NCBI RefSeq assembly: GCF_019249295.1
Contig: NZ_JAESDH010000001.1
Span: 1-64,000 of the forward strand
Origin: Alteromonas antoniana
GTDB taxonomy: Bacteria > Pseudomonadota > Gammaproteobacteria > Enterobacterales > Alteromonadaceae
DNA: 64,000 nt
Direction: 5' to 3'
Shown here piece after piece: positions 18,818-27,158 of the stretch. The notes under the pieces are model-generated. The model worked only from the letters and a program-made list of their open reading frames with translations. It did not search any database and had not been told where the DNA came from. The number at the start of each line of letters is the position of its first letter. Positions within the stretch are counted from its first letter, which is position 1. The translations under genes and the position numbers were made by a program.

Positions 18818-19591
18818 ATGAAAAAGACTATCGTTATCGCCGTTGCCGGTGTACTGGCGTTAAGCAGCAGTATTGTCGTTGCCGGTCCGATGCACGGACC
18901 TGACAGCGAGATTAAACACATGCTGCGTTCCCTTGACCTTACCCGTGAGCAGAAACAGGATATCCGAAAGCTGATTCAGGAGCATCGTCAAGACGTGGCG
19001 CTTACACGAACAGGCGAGCCGGGACGCAACGGTATGTGGCAACAGCAGACCAGCTTCGACGAAGACACTTTCAGGGCGAACCTGGCCGCACGCACAACCA
19101 CGAAAAGAGCGCTGCGATTCGAGCGCGCGGAACTCAGACACACTATCTATCAGTTACTGACCAGCGAACAGCGGAATGCGCTGGAACAACAGGACATCGA
19201 GCGGCATCAAAAGCGTTCTGCAAAACGCGAAAAACATGACGAGAACCGGCTTCCCCGTGCTTTTGGCAGACTCTCTCTGACTGACGATCAAAAAGAGACG
19301 CTGATTTCGCTGCAAACCGACTATTCCGATGCGTCAGCAAACAACCGGGCCCTGATGAAAGCCTTCAGGACAAAAGAAAAAGCGCTTATCCGTAGTGATA
19401 AGTTCAGCGAAGAAACATGGAATGCACTGGCGGATGAATACCAACAGGATATGACCGATGCCATGGTAGCTCACGCGGAACATAAAGCCAGTATGCTGTC
19501 GGTACTGGATGACAATCAGCAGCAGGCGTTATTCGCTATGCGTGATGAGCGTAAAGACAGGCACGATCGCGGTAAACCCCATCGCAGATAA
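18818..19591 (+). CDS. CpxP/Spy family periplasmic chaperone, double-length
   Basis: A 257-aa exported protein (signal peptide cleaved after IVVAG region, about residue 23). CpxP and Spy are about 160 aa with two LTxxQ motifs; this one has LTREQ (41-45), LTSEQ (114-118), LTDDQ (154-158) and a fourth variant LDDNQ near residue 228. The two halves have the same order of helices, so it looks like a tandem duplication. Spy and CpxP act as dimers, so this may be a single-chain dimer. AGGAGA lies 6 bp before the ATG. Location and CpxR box indicate that it is the envelope-stress feedback chaperone of the adjacent Cpx system. Confidence 0.88.
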   Translation: MKKTIVIAVAGVLALSSSIVVAGPMHGPDSEIKHMLRSLDLTREQKQDIRKLIQEHRQDVALTRTGEPGRNGMWQQQTSFDEDTFRANLAARTTTKRALRFERAELRHTIYQLLTSEQRNALEQQDIERHQKRSAKREKHDENRLPRAFGRLSLTDDQKETLISLQTDYSDASANNRALMKAFRTKEKALIRSDKFSEETWNALADEYQQDMTDAMVAHAEHKASMLSVLDDNQQQALFAMRDERKDRHDRGKPHRR

Positions 19592-19619
19592 CACCTGTAA
19601 ACGCATTAGCCGCTATCGT

Positions 19620-19656
19620 CAGATTGTTGTAAACCTGCTGAGTTTGCAACAATCTG
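19620..19656. terminator. Hairpin downstream of the cpxP-like gene
   Basis: A 15-bp stem with one mismatch: CAGATTGTTGTAAAC pairs with GTTTGCAACAATCTG around a 7-nt loop. There is no T-run, so it may be a Rho-independent-like end, a transcript stabiliser or a dispersed palindrome. It lies between convergent genes. Confidence 0.6.
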
Positions 19657-19736
19657 CTATGAACGTGCTTTTGATGCTATCTGAGATTGCAGGCGTACCC
19701 TGTTTAACACCACAACACTGCGGCGGGCATGCCGGT

Positions 19737-20576
19737 TCAGTTTCCGGTGACCTTATTGAGAAACACATTATGCAACGCGTCGGCGTCGTCGAGCATCCGG
19801 TAGTTCAGCAAATGCCCCAGCCCCTCATAGTGCAAATGTTCGCAGCTTCCCTCACGTACCTTATTCATTCGTAAACACACCTGAGACGCCATGTCCCCTG
19901 ATGGCCAGATATCATCCATGCCTCCCGTCATCAAAGTGACAGCGGCTTGTATATTTTCAACAGCAATATCGGCTTCACCTCCATCCTCACGATTTTCCAG
20001 AGACTGCGAATACAGATCCAGCAATCCGTTTATTTTACCTGAGGGCCTGAAAGGGATGTGCGTCAGGGGTTTGCCGCCTTCGCTCCAGCTTGAGTCTGGT
20101 ACCGCTGTCCAGTCGTTCATAATGCCAGCCCAAACCACATTGCTTGGTGCAATCGCCACTACCCGGCTGACTTCAGAATGCTTACTGGCTAGCAATAGTG
20201 CAAGTTCGGCGCCTTTTGACCACCCCACGATGATCACGTTGTCTGCATTGTTACTGCGTTGCTGTATCCACGACATTGCATCGGAAAAATACTCAAGAGG
20301 AATAAGCTCAAGTTCGTCAGGCAGTCCATCAGCTTTGAAATAGCCAAGCGCCAAAACCGGGTGACCGGACTCGACCACTGCGTCGGCAAATTTGGTGGGA
20401 ATTCCTCCTTCAGAGCCGCCTAACACTAACACCGGCGGGTTATTTTGCGATGAGGTGCCGGGATAATACTTGCCGGTGAAGGGTACCTTATCAGGAGATT
20501 TTTCCTGAGCATGTACCGCAACACACCAAATCGCTCCAGCGCTCAACAGAATAATGAGTCTCGCTAATTTCTTCAT
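19737..20576 (-). CDS. Exported alpha/beta hydrolase with BAAT C-terminal-like domain
   Basis: A 279-aa protein with a signal peptide (ending CVAVHAQ). Motifs of the acyl-CoA thioester hydrolase/bile-acid-CoA:amino-acid N-acyltransferase C-terminal domain are present: LVLGGSEGGIP, nucleophile S in VGWSKGAELAL, the acid loop TGGMDDIWPS and a late GLGH histidine. The nucleophile is serine rather than the cysteine of true BAAT enzymes. The natural substrate is unknown; a periplasmic esterase or thioesterase is the best guess. Confidence 0.78.
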   Translation of the reverse strand: MKKLARLIILLSAGAIWCVAVHAQEKSPDKVPFTGKYYPGTSSQNNPPVLVLGGSEGGIPTKFADAVVESGHPVLALGYFKADGLPDELELIPLEYFSDAMSWIQQRSNNADNVIIVGWSKGAELALLLASKHSEVSRVVAIAPSNVVWAGIMNDWTAVPDSSWSEGGKPLTHIPFRPSGKINGLLDLYSQSLENREDGGEADIAVENIQAAVTLMTGGMDDIWPSGDMASQVCLRMNKVREGSCEHLHYEGLGHLLNYRMLDDADALHNVFLNKVTGN

Positions 20577-20681
20577 ATCATCGTATCCATACGGGTGAAG
20601 TAGTGCACTTAGCGTACCCCGACTGTGCTGATATTGTCATGTTTACTGAGTCCCTTTTGTTAAGAATAACGGGAGCAGACA

Positions 20682-21098
20682 CTACTTCCCGTAATCTGGC
20701 TTTATCGGGTGGTAGTCATCCGATAAAAACAGCGGTGAGGTCACCATAAGATCCGCGGTCGCCGGGGTACAAGCCACGGGTACATTCCATACTGAGCACA
20801 ATCTCAGCAACGCTTTTACATCAGGATCATGCGGCGCAGGATTTAACGGGTCCCAAAAGAAAAACAGCGCGTCCAGTTTGCCCTCCGCAATCAGCGCCCC
20901 AATTTGCTGATCTCCCCCTAACGGACCACTTTTAAACCGGGTGACAGATAAACCGGTATGCTCAGCTATCATTCCTCCGGTTGTGCCGGTGGCAACAATG
21001 TCGCACTTTTGCATTACCTTGATGTGATTTTTTACCCACTGCAATAAATCGCTTTTCTTATGATCATGGGCAACCAGTGCAACCGTAGCGGTTTTCAT
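20682..21098 (-). CDS. mgsA: Methylglyoxal synthase
   Basis: A 138-aa enzyme converting dihydroxyacetone phosphate to methylglyoxal and phosphate. The motifs VAHDHKK, ATGTTGGMI, SGPLGGDQQIGALI and FFWDPLNPAPHDPDVKALL are typical; the catalytic aspartates are in GGDQQ and PHDPD. It is slightly shorter than E. coli MgsA (152 aa) at both ends. Confidence 0.95.
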   Translation of the reverse strand: MKTATVALVAHDHKKSDLLQWVKNHIKVMQKCDIVATGTTGGMIAEHTGLSVTRFKSGPLGGDQQIGALIAEGKLDALFFFWDPLNPAPHDPDVKALLRLCSVWNVPVACTPATADLMVTSPLFLSDDYHPIKPDYGK

Positions 21099-21457
21099 TG
21101 TGTCTCTCTTCCTGTAAGTATGTGGACGTCAGGCAACGCCGCACCTATGTTATTTATCGTACTGTATTTGTCATTGGTTTCACATTCGCTGTTCCGGTCG
21201 CAAACGATGCGAACAACCGCGATAAAAAAGGTACCGGTTTTCCCCCTGCCAACCTATAAACTTTTCGAGGCGACAAGATGTAAAACAGCGCTTAGATTTT
21301 ATCAGGCCACCTGTGAGCACCAGAAAAGCAGGGACAGCACACTCTTCATCGAAGTAGCATAGTTATTTGCCAGCACAGGAACTCAGTTTCAGTTTTCTTT
21401 TCTGCCTTGTCAACACACTGTAACAACGGTCTGATTAACTAAGTTCACGCCCAAGAC
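21099..21457. other. Intergenic region mgsA - arg operator
   Basis: About 360 bp with no gene, repeat or RNA that I can support. Confidence 0.4.
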
Positions 21458-21496
21458 GAGAAATAATTATTTATTTTTATTGCATAATTATTCCAT
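21458..21496 (+). promoter_or_regulatory. Two tandem ArgR (ARG) boxes
   Basis: Two 18-bp half-operators with the standard 3-bp spacing: 21458-21475 (weaker, about 7 of 10 core positions) and 21479-21496 (ATTGCATAATTATTCCAT, about 8 of 10 core positions of TGAAT-N4-ATTCA). The second overlaps the proposed -35 element of the arg promoter, as expected for ArgR repression. Confidence 0.7.
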
Positions 21497-21507
21497 ATCA
21501 TTAAACT
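21480..21507 (+). promoter_or_regulatory. Promoter of the argCBFGHA operon
   Basis: TTGCAT (21480-21485), a 16-bp spacer and TAAACT (21502-21507). The -35 and spacer lie inside the second ARG box. A start near 21514 would give a leader of about 310 nt before argC, far longer than needed for translation initiation. Confidence 0.6.
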
Positions 21508-21594
21508 TGCACATGGTTTAGATTTCTTCAGATATTCATCCATACTTTAAGGACGGTTCATCTGAATATCAGAAGACAGAAACAGGACACAGGA

Positions 21595-21711
21595 ATGACA
21601 CAGTTATTCGGCTCAACAACAGCTGATAGCAACACACAGATTTACTCTCCCCTGGCTGGCTACACATTGCATTGCCCGCGACGATCTGGCGCGTATTTGC
21701 AGTTGCGGTAG
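21595..21711 (+). CDS. Candidate arginine leader peptide of the arg operon
   Basis: A 38-aa frame in the argC leader. ATG at 21595 has a Shine-Dalgarno AGGA (21584-21587) at 7-nt spacing. The product starts MTQLFGSTTADS and ends with HCPRRSGAYLQLR: two adjacent CGA arginine codons (residues 29-30) and a final CGG arginine codon (residue 38) directly before the stop. The stop codon lies 2 bp before the 5' arm of a long hairpin (21714-21790). Position, Shine-Dalgarno and late Arg codons resemble attenuator leader peptides, but this is a hypothesis; no homologue is known to me. Confidence 0.4.
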   Translation: MTQLFGSTTADSNTQIYSPLAGYTLHCPRRSGAYLQLR

Positions 21712-21713
21712 CA

Positions 21714-21798
21714 CACTTTTTACCTTTGTTTTGTGGTAGCGGTTAAGGCTGATGGAGAATGCCCTAGCCAAAATACAAAGGTAAAAAGTGATTTTTTT
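21714..21798 (+). terminator. Terminator-like hairpin in the argC leader
   Basis: A perfect 15-bp inverted repeat, CACTTTTTACCTTTG (21714-21728) and its complement (21776-21790), with a 47-nt loop, followed by A and seven Ts (21792-21798). A smaller competing hairpin AAAGTGA/TCACTTT (21785-21804) shares bases with its 3' arm. It sits between the arg promoter and argC, so it can only work as an attenuator or antiterminated signal. Confidence 0.55.
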
Positions 21799-21824
21799 CA
21801 CTTTCCCCTTAGTCAGTCAAAATT

Positions 21825-22838
21825 ATGATCAATGTTTCTATTATTGGTGCCAGTGGTTATACCGGCGCACAGCTTATTCAGTTAGTTCATCAGCATTCAG
21901 AAATGAACCTGATCCATACCTTCGTGTCCGAAAACAGTCACGATGCCGACAAGCCAGTATCGTCGTTGCATGGTGGCCTGGCACATCTGCCGTATATGCT
22001 TACCCCACTCTCTGATGCCTGGCTGGAAACGCTTAGCCAGACAATGGATTTGGTATTTCTGGCTACGCCACATGAGGCCAGCCACGACTGGATGTCGGTA
22101 CTAAGTGCTGGCAAGGCCCGAGTCCTTGATTTATCCGGCGCATTCCGATTAAAAGACACCGATGTATTTGCCTCTTTCTACGGCTTTGAGCATACCGCTA
22201 AGGCGAGTCTGGATAAGGCTGTATATGGCCTTGCTGAGTGGTACGAAGATGCGATTAAAGACGCCAGCATTATTGCGGTTCCCGGCTGTTATCCCACGGC
22301 CTCATTGTCGGCGCTGAAGCCGCTTGCTGATAAACAGCTTCTGGATAACACGGTGCGTCCGGTCATTAATGCCGTCTCTGGCGTCAGTGGAGCGGGCAGA
22401 AAAGCCAGTCTCACCACCAGCTTTTATGAGGTTAGTTTGCAGGCTTATGGTGTACTGGGACATCGCCATACGCCAGAGATAGAAGCGTATCTTGGCACGC
22501 CGGTTATTTTTACGCCTCATCTGGGTAACTTTAAGCGGGGTATTCTTGCCACTGTCACGGTAAAACTTAACCCCGGCGTAACCAGCGCTGCGCTGAGCGA
22601 TGCGTTTACCAGAGCTTATGCTGATGCGCCGCTGGTCAGGCTACGCGACGCCATGCCAAAAGTAGATGATGTTGCCTACACGCCATTTGTCGATCTTCAC
22701 TGGAAACTGGATGAGCAGTCTGGTTATGCTGTGATAAGCGCAGCCATTGATAACGTTATGAAAGGAGCTGCCTCCCAGGCGATTCAATGTGCCAACCTGA
22801 TGTGCGGTTTTGACATTTCAAAGGGACTCGTCGCGTAA
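21825..22838 (+). CDS. argC: N-acetyl-gamma-glutamyl-phosphate reductase
   Basis: A 337-aa NADPH-dependent reductase, third step of arginine synthesis. The nucleotide motif [10 protein letters not shown] (8-17) and the active-site cysteine C155 in PGCYPTA are present, as is GHRHTPEIE. It is the first gene of argCBFGHA. No good Shine-Dalgarno precedes the ATG; the upstream region folds into hairpins instead. The stop codon overlaps the argB start by one base (TAATG). Confidence 0.96.
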   Translation: MINVSIIGASGYTGAQLIQLVHQHSEMNLIHTFVSENSHDADKPVSSLHGGLAHLPYMLTPLSDAWLETLSQTMDLVFLATPHEASHDWMSVLSAGKARVLDLSGAFRLKDTDVFASFYGFEHTAKASLDKAVYGLAEWYEDAIKDASIIAVPGCYPTASLSALKPLADKQLLDNTVRPVINAVSGVSGAGRKASLTTSFYEVSLQAYGVLGHRHTPEIEAYLGTPVIFTPHLGNFKRGILATVTVKLNPGVTSAALSDAFTRAYADAPLVRLRDAMPKVDDVAYTPFVDLHWKLDEQSGYAVISAAIDNVMKGAASQAIQCANLMCGFDISKGLVA

Positions 22839-23629
22839 TGAAAAGAACACCTATCGTCATTAAGGTTGGCGGCGCATTGCTGGATGACAAGGCGGCAGCG
22901 TTAACCTTGCTGAAAAGCATCAATACGGTAACAGAAACACGTCCGGTTGTGCTGGTGCACGGTGGCGGCCCCTTGGTTGAAACACTGATGGCCAGCCTCG
23001 GCCTTGCCAGCGCCAAAATCGACGGGCTGCGGGTAACGCCTGATGAACATATGCCGTTTATCTGTGGAGCCCTCGCCGGCAGTGCAAACAAATCTTTGTG
23101 CGCTATCGCTATCGAAAGCGGCTGCACACCTGTGGGCTTATCACTGCTGGATGGCAATATGGTGTCCTGCCAGCCGATGGAAGAGAAATTCGGTGCAGTG
23201 GGTACCCCTTCCGCCGAAGATGCATCGTTATTGAAGTCGGTTCTGTCGCAGGGGTTGCTGCCCGTGATCAGTTCAATTGGCAGCAGTGCTCAGGGGCGAC
23301 TTCTGAATATCAATGCCGATCAGGCTGCTACCGTTATTGCGCAACTGATCCAGGGTGAATTATTGCTGTTATCCAACGTTGCCGGTGTACTGGATGGTGA
23401 CAAGCAACTGTTAAACAGCCTGAACGCCCGGGACATTGCCACCCTGAGTCAGGAAGGCGTGATTACTGATGGAATGAAAGTCAAAGTTGACGCCGCGCTG
23501 CTGGCTGCAAACTCACTTTCACGTCCGGTCACAATTGCCAGCTGGGGCTCACCCATTCCCGAAATTCTCACTAACACCACGGGCACACGTGTACTGCCCG
23601 ACACTGACCTGTCAGGAGACGTATCATGA
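22838..23629 (+). CDS. argB: Acetylglutamate kinase
   Basis: A 263-aa amino-acid kinase-family enzyme that phosphorylates N-acetylglutamate. The glycine loop KVGGALLDD near the N-terminus, the HGGGPLVE loop and the C-terminal [10 protein letters not shown] block are present. Its short N-terminus, without the helix used for arginine binding in hexameric forms, suggests the arginine-insensitive dimeric type seen in enterobacteria; that is inference. It overlaps argC by 1 bp and argF by 4 bp. Confidence 0.95.
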   Translation: MKRTPIVIKVGGALLDDKAAALTLLKSINTVTETRPVVLVHGGGPLVETLMASLGLASAKIDGLRVTPDEHMPFICGALAGSANKSLCAIAIESGCTPVGLSLLDGNMVSCQPMEEKFGAVGTPSAEDASLLKSVLSQGLLPVISSIGSSAQGRLLNINADQAATVIAQLIQGELLLLSNVAGVLDGDKQLLNSLNARDIATLSQEGVITDGMKVKVDAALLAANSLSRPVTIASWGSPIPEILTNTTGTRVLPDTDLSGDVS

Positions 23630-24537
23630 AACAGGACTTACTCACATTTTCCGACTGGACGCCCGAGGCAATGAAAAACCTGTTGTCACTGGCCGTAGAA
23701 ATAAAGCAGTCGCCAGCCAGCTTTGCCAATATTCTGGCAGGCAAGTCCATTGTTGCCTTATTCGAGAAGCCGTCTCTGCGCACCCGCGTCAGCTTTGATA
23801 TCGGTATTAACAAACTGGGTGGTCATATGGTGTATCTGGACAGTCAGGCCGGGAAGCTGGTTGGCCGGGAAGATGCCGTCGATATGGCAGCGAACCTCGC
23901 TTGCTGGGCAGATGCGATTGTGGCCCGGGTTTACTCACACGATACTTTACTGCAGTTCAGTGACGCTTCCCGGGTACCGGTAGTGAATGCCCTGTGTGAC
24001 AAATACCACCCGTGTCAGGGACTGGCAGACTATCTGACCCTGTTCGAACAGTTTGGTAAGACCGAAGGCCTGACCATGGCGTACATTGGCGATGGCAATA
24101 ACGTCACCCACTCGCTGTTAATTGTCGGCGCATTGCTTGGATGCAATCAGGTGGTTGTAACGCCTGAAGGTCATGAAGCCAACGCGGATATTGTTGCCCA
24201 TGCTAAAGCCATTGGCGAGCAAACCGGTGCCAGCATTACCGTAAGCAACGATGTCAGCGCAGCAAAAGGCGCGAACGTCATCTACACTGACACCTGGCTA
24301 TCGATGGGGGACGATACTCCACTGTCGGCAATCAAAGAGAAATTTATGCCCTATCAGGTTAATGAAGACCTGATGGCAACAACAGGCGCGACACATGTGA
24401 TGCACTGCCAGCCTGCCCATCGCGACCTGGAAATAACCGGCTCACTCATCGACAGCGATGCTTCTCTGCTCATGCAGCAGGCCGAAAACAGAATGCATGG
24501 CCAAAACGCCATTTTAACCAAATTACTCAGCTCCTGA
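23626..24537 (+). CDS. argF: Ornithine carbamoyltransferase
   Basis: A 303-aa enzyme making citrulline from ornithine and carbamoyl phosphate. The carbamoyl-phosphate loop SLRTR is at 50-54, HPCQG at 128-132, and the ornithine-binding D222 and SMG (226-228) are intact. The usual HCLPAHR reads HCQPAHR (260-266), an unusual L-to-Q change next to the catalytic cysteine. The SMG loop argues against N-acetylornithine or N-succinylornithine as substrate. It overlaps argB by 4 bp (ATGA). Confidence 0.92.
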   Translation: MKQDLLTFSDWTPEAMKNLLSLAVEIKQSPASFANILAGKSIVALFEKPSLRTRVSFDIGINKLGGHMVYLDSQAGKLVGREDAVDMAANLACWADAIVARVYSHDTLLQFSDASRVPVVNALCDKYHPCQGLADYLTLFEQFGKTEGLTMAYIGDGNNVTHSLLIVGALLGCNQVVVTPEGHEANADIVAHAKAIGEQTGASITVSNDVSAAKGANVIYTDTWLSMGDDTPLSAIKEKFMPYQVNEDLMATTGATHVMHCQPAHRDLEITGSLIDSDASLLMQQAENRMHGQNAILTKLLSS

Positions 24538-24551
24538 GAGGACAGATTTTT

Positions 24552-25757
24552 ATGCAAAACGTGAAGAAGATTGTACTGGCCTATTCCGGTGGATTAGACA
24601 CCTCGGCCATCATTCCCTGGCTAAAAGAAAATTATGGCTGTGAAGTGGTCGCCTTCGCGGCTGACGTGGGTCAGGGTGAAGAAGAACTTGAAGGCCTGCA
24701 CGAGAAAGCCATTGCCACGGGCGCCAGTGAATGCCACATCGTGGACTTGAAAGAAGAGTTTGTGAGTGAGTACATTTACCCCACGATCACGACCGGCGCG
24801 GTGTACGAAGGTGAATACCTGCTGGGAACGTCAATGGCACGTCCGGTGATTGCCAAAGCGCAGGTGGAAGTCGCCCGTAAAGTTGGCGCAGATGCGCTTA
24901 GCCACGGCTGTACCGGTAAGGGCAATGATCAGGTGCGCTTTGAAAGTACCTTTGCCGCCCTGGCTCCTGACTTAAAAGTTATCGCTCCATGGCGTGAGTG
25001 GGACATGGTTTCCCGTGAAGATTTGCTGGCCTATCTGGCCGAACGCAATATCAAAACCACAGCGTCTGCTACCAAAATCTACAGCCGCGATGCGAATGCC
25101 TGGCATATTTCCCACGAAGGTGGCGAACTGGAAGATCCGTGGCAGGAGCCGTCGAAGCAGGTATGGACTATGACGGTGGACCCGGAAGAGGCACCGGATA
25201 AGCCAGAGCGCGTCACGCTGTCGTTCAACGAAGGCAAGCTGACGCATGTTAACGATGAAGCCCTGTCGCCCTATCAGGCGCTGGTGAAGCTCAATACACT
25301 TGCCAGTGCCCATGGTGTTGGACGCATTGATATTGTCGAAAACCGTCTTGTGGGTATGAAATCCCGCGGTTGCTATGAAACCCCGGGCGGCACAGTGCTG
25401 CTTAAAGCGTACAAAGCGCTGGAAACCATGGTACTGGATAAAGCCGCGCTGAAGTACCGCGAACAGATTGGCCTGGAGTTTTCTCACGTCATGTATGACG
25501 GACGCTGGTTTACCGCATTGAACGATGCCCTGCTTGCCGGTGCCGCCTCGTTTGCGCAAAAAGTTACCGGCGACATTGTGGTGAAACTGTACAAGGGACA
25601 GGCGACGGTCACGCAAAGACGTTCACCGAACAGTCTGTACTCAGAAGATTTCGCGACGTTTGGTGCCGATGATGTTTACGATCAGAAACATGCTGAAGGC
25701 TTTATTCGTCTGTTCAGCTTATCCAGCCGCATCGACGCACTGAAAAAACAGGGTTAA
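24552..25757 (+). CDS. argG: Argininosuccinate synthase
   Basis: A 401-aa ATP-dependent ligase joining citrulline and aspartate. The ATP pyrophosphatase P-loop AYSGGLDTS is at 10-18; [13 protein letters not shown] and the [11 protein letters not shown] block are conserved. It is fourth in the arg operon, 14 bp after argF, with a GAGAGGACAG Shine-Dalgarno. This is the bacterial type-1 form, not the longer E. coli form. Confidence 0.96.
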   Translation: MQNVKKIVLAYSGGLDTSAIIPWLKENYGCEVVAFAADVGQGEEELEGLHEKAIATGASECHIVDLKEEFVSEYIYPTITTGAVYEGEYLLGTSMARPVIAKAQVEVARKVGADALSHGCTGKGNDQVRFESTFAALAPDLKVIAPWREWDMVSREDLLAYLAERNIKTTASATKIYSRDANAWHISHEGGELEDPWQEPSKQVWTMTVDPEEAPDKPERVTLSFNEGKLTHVNDEALSPYQALVKLNTLASAHGVGRIDIVENRLVGMKSRGCYETPGGTVLLKAYKALETMVLDKAALKYREQIGLEFSHVMYDGRWFTALNDALLAGAASFAQKVTGDIVVKLYKGQATVTQRRSPNSLYSEDFATFGADDVYDQKHAEGFIRLFSLSSRIDALKKQG

Positions 25758-25768
25758 AGGAGCAACAC

Positions 25769-27151
25769 ATGGCATTGTGGGGTGGCCGGTTTGCCGGCGA
25801 AAGCAGCAGTATGTTCAAACAGGTAAACGACTCGTTGCCGTTTGATCAGGTAATGGCAGCGCAGGACATGCAGGGCTCTATCATCTGGTCACGCGCGCTA
25901 AAGAAGGCGGGCGTACTGACTGATGACGAGCAACAACAGCTGGAAAATGCGCTATCGGCAATGAAGCAAAAGGCCGAGGCCGGCGAACTCGATTTCAGTG
26001 CCAGCAGCGAAGAAGACATTCACAGTTTTGTCGAAGCCGCGCTGATTGACGAGCTCGGTGACATTGGCCGCAAGCTGCACACCGGCCGCAGCCGTAATGA
26101 CCAGGTCGCCACCGACTTTCGGCTGTGGGTACGCGAGCATGTCGATTCGCTTAAGCAGGACCTTCTCGGCGTGATCCGTGCGCTTCTGAATGTGGCCTCA
26201 CGCCACCAGCAGGCGATCATTCCCGGATACACTCACCTGCAGCGCGCACAGCCTATTCACTTTGCACACTGGTGCTTAGCGTATGTAGAGATGTTTAAGC
26301 GGGATTTAAGCCGTCTAAGCGATTTGAAAGCCCGCATGAATCAGTGCCCGTTAGGCTCTGGCGCGCTGGCAGGGACGACCTACCCGGTTGACCGTCACGA
26401 GATAGCCGATGCGCTGGGCTTTACTTCGCCCTGCCTTAACAGCCTGGATGCTGTATCTGACCGTGACTTTGTACTGGAGCTTCTGTTCACCGCCTCCACC
26501 AGCATGATGCATTTATCGCGCATGGCAGAAGACATGATCTTCTACAATTCTGGCGAAGCAGGCTTTTTGCAGTTAGGCGATACCGTTACGTCAGGCTCGT
26601 CTTTAATGCCGCAGAAGAAAAACCCGGATGCGCTGGAACTGATGCGCGGCAAATGTGGCCGCGTATTCGGCTCATTGCAGGCACTGCTGGTGACCATGAA
26701 AGGCTTACCGCTGGCCTACAACAAAGACATGCAGGAAGACAAAGAAGGCGCAATTGATACGGTAAACCAGTGGCATTGCTGTTTATGCATCGCCAGCGAG
26801 GTACTTGATTCTACCGGCCTTAACGAAGATCGCTGCCGTGAAGCTGCAACGCAGGGCTTCGCCAACGCCACCGAGCTTGCCGATTATCTCGTAGGTAAAG
26901 GCATTCCGTTCAGAACCGGCCACGATATCGCCGGTAAAGTGGTTCTGCTGGCCATAGATAAAGGTTGTGCCATCGAGGACTTACCGCTTTCTGATTTGCA
27001 ATCTGTCTGTGACAAAATTGACGAGGACGTCTATCCGGTTCTTCAGTTGGAGTATGGCGTAAACCAGCGAAATATTCTGGGCGGAACGAGCGCCGAGACA
27101 GTGACCAAAGCACTGTATCAGGAGCTCGAAAATCTGGACAAGTTAGGATAA
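25769..27151 (+). CDS. argH: Argininosuccinate lyase
   Basis: A 460-aa member of the fumarase/aspartase superfamily that releases arginine and fumarate. The signature loop GSSLMPQKKNPD with catalytic serine, the HTGRSRNDQ block and GYTHLQRAQP are present. In some Alteromonadales and vibrios ArgH is fused to a GNAT domain; here it stops at the usual length and argA follows as a separate gene 7 bp later. Confidence 0.96.
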   Translation: MALWGGRFAGESSSMFKQVNDSLPFDQVMAAQDMQGSIIWSRALKKAGVLTDDEQQQLENALSAMKQKAEAGELDFSASSEEDIHSFVEAALIDELGDIGRKLHTGRSRNDQVATDFRLWVREHVDSLKQDLLGVIRALLNVASRHQQAIIPGYTHLQRAQPIHFAHWCLAYVEMFKRDLSRLSDLKARMNQCPLGSGALAGTTYPVDRHEIADALGFTSPCLNSLDAVSDRDFVLELLFTASTSMMHLSRMAEDMIFYNSGEAGFLQLGDTVTSGSSLMPQKKNPDALELMRGKCGRVFGSLQALLVTMKGLPLAYNKDMQEDKEGAIDTVNQWHCCLCIASEVLDSTGLNEDRCREAATQGFANATELADYLVGKGIPFRTGHDIAGKVVLLAIDKGCAIEDLPLSDLQSVCDKIDEDVYPVLQLEYGVNQRNILGGTSAETVTKALYQELENLDKLG

Positions 27152-27158
27152 CGCGCGC

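Noticed and set aside
24972-25616. A long open frame antisense to argG
   Set aside because: argG is a full-length conserved gene; the antisense frame has no start context or recognisable protein features.
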